A stretch of 25,402 nt of DNA from Saprolegnia diclina VS20 (taxonomy: Eukaryota; Oomycota; Saprolegniomycetes; Saprolegniales; Saprolegniaceae). The notes under the pieces are model-generated. The model saw only the letters and a program-made list of their open reading frames with translations, ran no database searches and was not told where the DNA came from. Where the stretch lies: positions 406,280-431,681 of the forward strand of contig NW_008246103.1 in assembly GCF_000281045.1 (NCBI RefSeq). The letters run 5' to 3'. Shown here one piece after another: positions 19,259-25,402 of this stretch; the first letter of the stretch is position 1; every line of letters begins with the position of its first letter. The position numbers and the translations under genes were made by a program.

Positions 19259-19361
19259 ACTTTCTTTAGTAGACAATATTGTACTAGTTACGTCAACGCC
19301 ACAGTGGACCTCAGCAGGGTATCGACAAACGTATATCTAACTACTTGAACGCATGCTCCGA

Positions 19362-20654
19362 CTACTTGACATCAAAGGTCAGGCGCAAGGTCCTCGGGCT
19401 CATCGCACGCAAGCGGTCTTGAGCAGCGCGCGAGAGCGTCTCGGCCAGGGCCACGTGCCGCAGCGCAGGCCGCTGCAGTAGGGCACCCAGAGCGTCGACG
19501 CCAGCGTCGTCGTACGCGTTGTAACGCAGGTCGAGCGTCGCCACCGCACACGGCAGCATCGCAGCAAGCGTCCACAGGTCGTCGTTGCTCAGCATGGTAA
19601 AGTGCAATGTGAGTGCCACAAGGTCGGACTGTGGCGCCAGCGCTGCGAGCAAGAGAGCCACGCGCCCGGGGTAGTTGAGCAACAAATTCTTGGCGTGGAG
19701 CTGAAGGGTCCAAAGCTGCAGCTGGCCGAGGACCGATACAAACCGCCCAAACTCGTCGTCGTTCAAGCGCCCGTGGTCGAGCCACAGGTGGAGCGTCGAG
19801 AGCCGCTTCATGATGGGCAACCTCGACCAGAACGTCTCCAAATGGCGCCACGACACGTCGTTGAGGGCCAAATGCTTCAGATGGGGCAGCTCCCGCGTCG
19901 TTCGCGCCAGCGCCGCCACCAGCGTATGGCTTTCTTGCAATGTCAGGCGCTGCAGAGACCGCGACGTCTGGAGCGCAGCACACAAAAAGTCGCCAGTCTC
20001 GGGCGTGACGTCGACACTGCGGAAGCTCACGTCACGCACGCTCTGTGCTGTGAGAACCTGTGCGATGGCAGCGACCGTCGCCGTCGAGAGCACGTGTCCT
20101 CGCTGAAACGAAAAGCCCGTCGACTCGAGCCGCACTTGGCGCAGGCCATCGAGGAGCGGCTCGAGACACGGAGGTGAGCCGAGGCTGGTCCAGAGACACT
20201 CGAGTCGCAGGACACGGAGGCGTGGTAGCGTTTGGAGAAAGGAGGCAAAGGTTGAGATGGAAGAGGGTGTGTCCAGCACGATCTCGAGCTCGCACAGCGC
20301 CGACACGATGGCAACCGGGAGCGTATTATCCACGTGGCTTTTCTCGAGGCTCATGCGCAGACGCGTCGACGGAGGGATGTGCGGTGCCCAGAGCCCAAGG
20401 CCTTCAACGTCGAGCTCCACACATGGGTGACTGCGCATGGCGTCGCAGAGCAGCTTGCGCTGACGGTTGGATGCTACGGACGACAGCAACAGCCGCGGCC
20501 AGAGCGTCGACGCGGGCCTCATGGTGGCCAGCGCCACGAGGCTGCCAAGCGACGGACCGCGGTCGCCGGCTGGCAGTGCGTCGAGGAAGCTCAGAAAGTC
20601 GTCCGGCTCTTCAATGTAGCGCGCGACAACGAGCACGAGATCCTGGGGCAGCAT
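19362..20654 (-). CDS. F-box-like leucine-rich repeat protein, 430 aa, intronless
   Basis: The start is the ATG at 20654 (MLPQDLVLVVARYIEEPDDF). The N-terminal 60 residues (FLSFLDALPAGDRGPSLGSL, then TMRPASTLWPRLLLSSV) align with the heads of the genes at 8029-9486 and 23759-24842, showing one family. Degenerate LRRs follow, such as LPRLRVLRLECLW, LPHLKHLALNDVSWRHLE, AVATLDLRYNAYDDAGVDAL and ALRHVALAETLSRAAQDRL. It is intact, with no membrane segment or signal peptide. Function is unknown. The lack of introns, in a region where the ciliary genes carry up to twelve, fits spread by retrocopying or segmental duplication. Confidence 0.78.
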   Translation of the reverse strand: MLPQDLVLVVARYIEEPDDFLSFLDALPAGDRGPSLGSLVALATMRPASTLWPRLLLSSVASNRQRKLLCDAMRSHPCVELDVEGLGLWAPHIPPSTRLRMSLEKSHVDNTLPVAIVSALCELEIVLDTPSSISTFASFLQTLPRLRVLRLECLWTSLGSPPCLEPLLDGLRQVRLESTGFSFQRGHVLSTATVAAIAQVLTAQSVRDVSFRSVDVTPETGDFLCAALQTSRSLQRLTLQESHTLVAALARTTRELPHLKHLALNDVSWRHLETFWSRLPIMKRLSTLHLWLDHGRLNDDEFGRFVSVLGQLQLWTLQLHAKNLLLNYPGRVALLLAALAPQSDLVALTLHFTMLSNDDLWTLAAMLPCAVATLDLRYNAYDDAGVDALGALLQRPALRHVALAETLSRAAQDRLRAMSPRTLRLTFDVK

Positions 20655-21296
20655 CACCGGTGCGCTTCGGGCGTCTTCTTCGTCCTATCGTCATCGCCGC
20701 CACGTTCGTTTGCTATGCGACACGTTGAACCCATTTGACCTGTGCTGTTTTAAACTGTGTCGCCTTATACAGGATATTTGTATGTGCAAAAAAATACTCG
20801 CCAACGATTGGCCTATTTCGAAACGCTGGCCCAGTACGTGGCACGCTCGCAGGACATTGCGACTTGCGCAGAACTCGGACTGTTGCGATCCACAGTCATG
20901 CCAACGTTGGCAATTGTCTGGACCAGTGCTGACGCTTCAGTACTACATTGCAGAGCGACGCACTAGCTTAGGAGCAAGCAACTCTCAACATGGATCGCTC
21001 TGGCTTGAAACCCGAGCCGAGCCGACCCCAAAATATAGTAGAGCTCCGAGGGGTCAGCACCTGATCGCACGAAGAAGAGTACTCGTGTTTGAATGCGTGG
21101 TGATTCAAGCTCTATTTTCGATGCCAAAACTAATGTTTAGAGCCGTCAAAACTAGCCTCGTCTACAGCCACTAGTAGTGGCATCCACCGAGCATATATCT
21201 TACGGGCGTTGAGGGGTTAATGGACTAAGTGCATTTTACACACAAAGAGACTGGTGGTATTTCTTCTTTATCTTGTCTACGTACTACTGTCGTTGT
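20655..21296. other. Intergenic region without a supported gene
   Basis: These 642 bp lie between the LRR gene start and the ADHFE1 stop, both on the minus strand, and should hold the LRR promoter and ADHFE1 3' UTR. Plus-strand open frames exist at 20710-21174 and 20757-20966. The second has a protein-like stretch (RQRLAYFETLAQYVARSQDI) but no family match, good start or splice pattern. An ATTGG lies at 20807-20811. I see nothing else. Confidence 0.45.
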
Positions 21297-22715
21297 TTAG
21301 TAGGCCATCGCGTTCTCAAACATAGCGCTGAGCTCCTCCTCGCCGGCAGGACGGGGCGAGAGCTTGGTCACACGGTGCTGGGGAAGCGTGCCCTTGACAA
21401 GCATCGGGATGTCGTCCTTCGTGTAGCCGAGCGGCTCGAGGCCCAGCGGCACGTCGAGCGAGCTCATGAGGCGGAGCACTTCGTCGGCGAGGATCTCGCC
21501 GGCGGCCTCCTTGATCGCGGCCGCCGACATTTGCTCGTACTTGAAGACGCGGTCCGTGCCCCACGCAAGCGTCTTGGCGCACGTCATGTGGCGCTCCGGG
21601 TCGGCGCTGCCCGTGAAGCGGAAGACCGCAGGCGCCGTCACGACGACCGAGTGACCGTGCGGCACCATCGCGTGGTCGCAGTCGTACCCCGGCGGCACGT
21701 ACTTGCGCACTTGAGCCGCGATCGGGTAGCTCATGCCGTGGCAAAGGTGGACACCGGCGTTGCCAAAGCCGATACCGGCCGACGTCGACGCGAGGATCAT
21801 GGCCGAGCGCGCCTCGACGTCCGAGGGGTCGGCGACCGCGCGGCGAAGGTACTTGGTCGTCTGCTGGAGCGCGTGGAGCGACCAAATATCACTGATCGGG
21901 TTGGAGCCTTGGTACGCGGGGCGGAGGACCTATATCCCAAGGTATTGGATCAGACAAAGGGCAAACTCAGAAAGGCCACGTACCGGCGAGCCCGGGTGCG
22001 GGCGCTCTGTGAACGGCAAGGCCGTGTAACTCTCAATCGAGTGGCAGAGCACGTCAAAGCCAGAGTACTTGGCGACGTTGGGCGGCAAGGTTGCCGTGTT
22101 GTCCGGATCGACGATGCCGAGCGTCGGCTTGAGGCGGCGGCTGGCGACGCCCGTCTTGGCCTTGTGGCGCGTGTCGTCAAAAATTGCGACGCCCGTGGTT
22201 TCACTACCAGTCCCGGCGGTCGTCGGGATCGCAATGAACGGGAGGAGCGCGCCGGGCACAGGCAGGCCCTTGCCCACGGGCGGGTTGACATAGTCGTAAA
22301 AGTCCTCGGGCGGGAACATCGAGTAGAGGTTGGCGATTTTGGCCGTGTCGAGGACACTCCCGCCGCCGACGCCGACGATCGCATCGATCTTGGCCGGGTG
22401 GTTGAGCATGTAGTCGATCGCGTGCTTGAACGAGTGGTCGTTGGGCTCGACGCGCACTTGGTCGTACAAGTGCGCAATGATACCGTTCTGCGCCAGCGAG
22501 TCCATGACGACCTTGACGACCGGGAGTTCCTTGAGCTTCGGGTCCGTAAAGACCACGACGTTCTTGGCCTTCATCTCCTTGAGGTCCATGCCCACCTCCT
22601 TCGTGACGCCGGTGCCGAACCGGATGCTCGAGGCTGCGAGCTCGCACGCCACGTCTTTGGCGGGCAGCGTCGAGAAGGCGCGGAGCGGGGCGCTGCGGGT
22701 CACGTGGCGAAGCAT
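21297..22715 (-). CDS. ADHFE1: Hydroxyacid-oxoacid transhydrogenase, iron-type alcohol dehydrogenase, 454 aa
   Basis: Exons are 22715-21984 and 21929-21297, with a 54-nt intron (GTACGT...GATATAG) in phase 0 joining HPGSP to VLRPAYQGSNPISDIW. The N-terminus MLRHVTRSAPLRAFSTL is a typical mitochondrial targeting peptide. The NAD-binding GGGSVLDTAK motif lies near residue 120. The PTTAGTGSETTGVAIF signature and metal-site residues in GFDVLCHSIES, LCHGMSYPI and DHAMVPHGHS are all present. The C-terminus VKGTLPQHRVTKLSPRP is specific to the HOT subfamily. The enzyme converts 4-hydroxybutyrate to succinic semialdehyde while reducing 2-oxoglutarate to D-2-hydroxyglutarate in the mitochondrial matrix. 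Length is close to human ADHFE1 (467 aa). No key residue is missing. Confidence 0.95.
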
Positions 22716-23758
22716 GGCGAATGCAAAAGTGACGACGTGGGGCCCGACGACGCCGACCCGCCCAACTTCAAGCCGCGATCAGATGCCCGAAGCTGCCTGC
22801 GCGCCATGTGATTGGCTCGTTTTTGGACCGCCACGTATCATACGATATGATTGGGTGCTGGACGCGGAGGCGCGTGATGGCATGTGCCAAAGCAAGGATC
22901 GCCGAGGAAGACACGTGGGCAGGACCGGCCACCGAGGGGTGCGTCGCACGGTCGTCAACGGGGCGCCACCTGACGCGTCACGTATAAGACAGGGCATTTG
23001 TTGTCCGACCATGGCAAAACTTGGACCGGCAGACAAAAGAGGCCACGACCACAACGCGAGCGTACTGCGACGGGAAGTGAACTCGCTACTTTGCACTGGT
23101 GATAAGAATCGCGCGACGGACCAATGACAGCGGCGGTAGACACGAAGCTCGGGATCGCGACAGTGCACGGTAGCGAATGGCGTGTCCGCCCAATGCAGGG
23201 AAATGTACGTTGCTTGTACGAGGGAGTAGCGCGAGCAGGACGGTGCTAGCCTAGAGGCGCCGCATACCTTATGCTTGAGCAATGGCTTCGTCGCGACCGA
23301 CCGCATTCGCCGAGCTACGTGTCGCGACCGACCTCGAGACTCTGCGCCAGCGTTGAATGGAACATCTAAACAAAATTGCGCTATGTTACGGTCCCCGAAT
23401 AGAATAGCTATGGTCCACAAAACTGCCAGATCTGCGGCTGCTTGCACAAATAATTATGCGGACAATCGCTGGAAATACAGCAATAACAATATTTCGAGTC
23501 TAGTCTCTCCTCGACCACAAGTTCTTCGAGCATTTCCATCACGGCGTCACCAAGTGCCTACTCTAACTACAACTCTTTCTTTATCATGCTATCAGCACGC
23601 AAAGTGTATTCTGACGGTCTAGATTGGCCTCTGGACTGAGAGTGTGAACGACTCGGACCATGGAACTGGTGTGTGATTGGCCAAAATGCATCGTTTGACG
23701 GCCATGAGTGCTGGTCGTCACTACTACGTCGCTGGAAAGGCAAAGTCGTTGCGGCGCG
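22716..23758. other. Long intergenic region without a supported gene
   Basis: These 1043 bp hold the ADHFE1 promoter and the region before the broken LRR copy. CCAAT elements (ATTGG on the plus strand) lie at 22811-22815, 22850-22854 and 23676-23680. A 222-codon minus-strand open frame (23447-22779) has Arg/Ser/Pro-rich composition with no domain, and I do not accept it. From about 23380 the sequence becomes AT-richer. I see no RNA gene. Confidence 0.5.
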
Positions 23759-24842
23759 ATGACACGATCGGTCCTTGACATCGCTGACGTCTTTGTCACA
23801 ATCTTCCAGTACGCGCCATCGCATCGAGACGTCATCTCGTTCCTTCGAGCGCTGCCGCCGGTCCTCGTGACGCCACCGCTGGCGGCGCTTCTCGAACTCC
23901 TACAACTGACGATGCGACGAACGCCGGCCCTATGCTGGCCGCGCCCATGCCTCAGTGCCGTGATCGAGGCCAACATTGATCGATTTGTGTCGGCCATGCC
24001 CACTTTCACCTCGGTGTGCATCGATACCGTGTCGATCAGTCATCGCTGCCCCACGTACATAGAGGCCAGCGAGCGTACCGACGACGCTTTGCCTTTCTTT
24101 CGCTTCATCGTTCGCTGGGCCGCCAAGACAACGGACGTTGCCTTGGGGGCGTTGAGTGGTATACTCTGGCGGCGCTATCAGTAAGAGCTCCTCGACATGC
24201 TGCATCGATGCACGAATCTCGAGACTGCTCAGCTTCTGTTTACGCTCGACGTGCTTGCGGCCGTGTCTACGCCGGCCCACGGCTACCAAAATCTCCAGCT
24301 CCATCATATCTTCAACACACCAGAGGACTCGCTCGATGCTGTCGCGAGCGTCGAGCGCTGGTTTGCATCGGGACGCGCGCGACATCTGGGCCTCATCGGC
24401 TTCTGTACACGGCACTCGCGCAGGCGTCGTCCACGCTTCATAGTCTTTGCGTCACAAACACGACCGCCATCGTGCAGAGCTTCATTGCGAATGGCGTTCC
24501 GTGGACACACCTCACGGTGCTCGTCGCACGTGATTGGGCCACGATACATTTCTGAACAAGAACCCCCACATCGTTCAAGACGCGCTGCGGCGCTGCGTTG
24601 CTGCCGGTGTGTGTCAAATCGTCTATGCACAGAGCGTTGTATTCAGTGCCGAGATGCTAACCAACGCCTTGCAAAGGGTCTGCGCTCCAAGGTCATGCAC
24701 ACTAAACGTCCACATCAAGCTGGAGACGATCAACGTTGTCCGGAGCTTGCTCTCGGCGCTCGCAACGTGCACCGAATTGATGCTCGACGTCCACGCGTAT
24801 GGCTTGCATGCCTCGTTGCGAATGACGAGCTCGCTCCAATGA
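23759..24842 (+). pseudogene. Decayed F-box-like LRR paralog
   Basis: The start MTRSVLDIADVFVTIFQYAP and RALPPVLVTPPLAALLELL align with the heads of the two intact LRR genes. LRR-like coding continues to 24842 (DMLHRCTNLETAQLLFTLDV; ALAQASSTLHSLCVTNTTAI; TCTELMLDVHAYGLHASL) but in three frames. It has an in-frame TAA at 24182-24184, a frame change near 24400 and another near 24545. None of these breaks is flanked by GT...TAG pairs 40-60 bp apart like the real introns here, so splicing does not explain them. The remains (about 360 codons) are shorter than either intact copy. Confidence 0.7.
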
Positions 24843-25402
24843 CTATCATCCTCGTCGACTACTATTGTGAGCCGACGCCAGTTGGCCATTAATCATGACA
24901 CGTTGATTGTCGCTCGATGATTGACATGCCAGTGACGCTCGTCAGCGAGGAAGCAAGTCTGAAATATAGAGGTCCCTCGGTGCTGGGAGTCGTCAATCGA
25001 CAGGTCGTGATGAGCATTCACGAATGAAAAGGAGTGTTCCGATTCCACCTCGACTACTCGGAGTAGCTATGCTCACATAGCTCGTTTGAATTCCCCATTG
25101 AGCGGTTGCTCACTTCGTTGCGGCAAGCAAACGCAACGCGATCCTGTTGCCCATCGTTTGCCACTTTTGACGCTCCATTTCGACAAAATAGTGTGACATT
25201 GTCTATTAAGTAATCACACTATTAATTATTAATGGCATTTGCCTCGTCTAGAAGCACCCAATTTGAAGTGGACCAAGCAACCCTCCAGGCGCATGGCTTT
25301 GTTCTCAGTCCACAAGTGGGCGTCATCGCGTCTACCTATATTATGTATATGTAGTACTGTGTAGAGGAGATGACATTGCTGCCGTCTCTGGCACGCTGTG
25401 GC
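24843..25402. other. Right-end region, no gene seen
   Basis: These 560 bp have many stops in all frames and are AT-richer than the rest, with an AT-rich block at 25200-25235 (containing ATTAATTATTAAT) and another near 25335-25355. I find no RNA gene, repeat array or coding signal. Confidence 0.5.

Noticed and set aside
20710-21174. 154-codon plus-strand open frame in the LRR-ADHFE1 gap
   Set aside because: It is Cys/Arg-rich with no domain. An overlapping frame has a protein-like stretch (RQRLAYFETLAQ) but neither has a credible gene structure.
21273-22811. 512-codon plus-strand open frame opposite ADHFE1
   Set aside because: It spans both exons and the intron of a well-supported minus-strand enzyme gene. 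Composition is His/Arg/Asp-rich and non-globular; it is a shadow of codon bias.
22779-23447. 222-codon minus-strand open frame upstream of ADHFE1
   Set aside because: It has no domain, poor composition and no homologous look, and it occupies the likely ADHFE1 promoter with its CCAAT motifs.
24182-24233. Possible intron (GTAAGA...CTCAG) removing the stop in the third LRR copy
   Set aside because: The acceptor would be CAG rather than TAG, removal would delete LRR-like coding sequence (LLDMLHRCTNLETA), and the two later frame changes would remain.
25200-25360. AT-rich blocks as a possible origin, tRNA or repeat end
   Set aside because: No cloverleaf, terminal repeat or repeated unit could be found; simple AT-rich intergenic DNA is enough.

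Overview
This is a compact, GC-rich nuclear segment of a flagellated protist, most likely an oomycete of the Saprolegniales. Three things suggest this: genes of an axonemal cilium, many very short introns, and a dispersed family of intronless leucine-rich-repeat (LRR) genes. I assembled 31 introns of 40-60 nt; 30 end in TAG and two have GC donors. The species cannot be fixed from the sequence alone. There is no sign of viral, LTR or transposon DNA, rRNA, tRNA or CRISPR.

Layout. Positions 1-1008 (-) and 1073-2530 (+) hold two head-to-head Myb-repeat paralogs of the SNAPC4 type, with 64 bp between start codons. From 2883 to 16064 four genes lie in tandem on the minus strand: a 13-exon SPEF2/CPC1 central-pair protein (2883-7708), an intronless LRR gene (8029-9486), a 5-exon Tctex-type dynein light chain (9744-10296), and a 13-exon kinesin (10479-16064). 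A small coiled-coil gene (16169-16835, +) shares a short CCAAT-rich promoter with the kinesin. Then come an FKBP-TPR-cyclophilin dual immunophilin (17067-18550, -), a gene remnant (about 18780-19258, -), a second LRR gene (19362-20654, -), a mitochondrial hydroxyacid-oxoacid transhydrogenase (21297-22715, -) and a decayed third LRR copy (23759-24842, +). The last 560 bp look empty.

How the genes relate. SPEF2, the Tctex light chain and the kinesin all point to flagellar assembly or beating, as expected for zoospores. The most striking item is the kinesin. Its tail carries a discoidin (F5/8 type C) domain whose two halves are separated by a segment matching the N-terminal calponin-homology-like domain of IFT54/TRAF3IP1. 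That would join a motor and an IFT-B-type tubulin-binding module in one chain. The immunophilin keeps a complete FK506 pocket but has His in place of the cyclosporin-binding Trp, and lies next to a perfect 27-bp palindrome.

All gene models were assembled by eye from reading frame, splice signals and family similarity. No alignment or database search was run.
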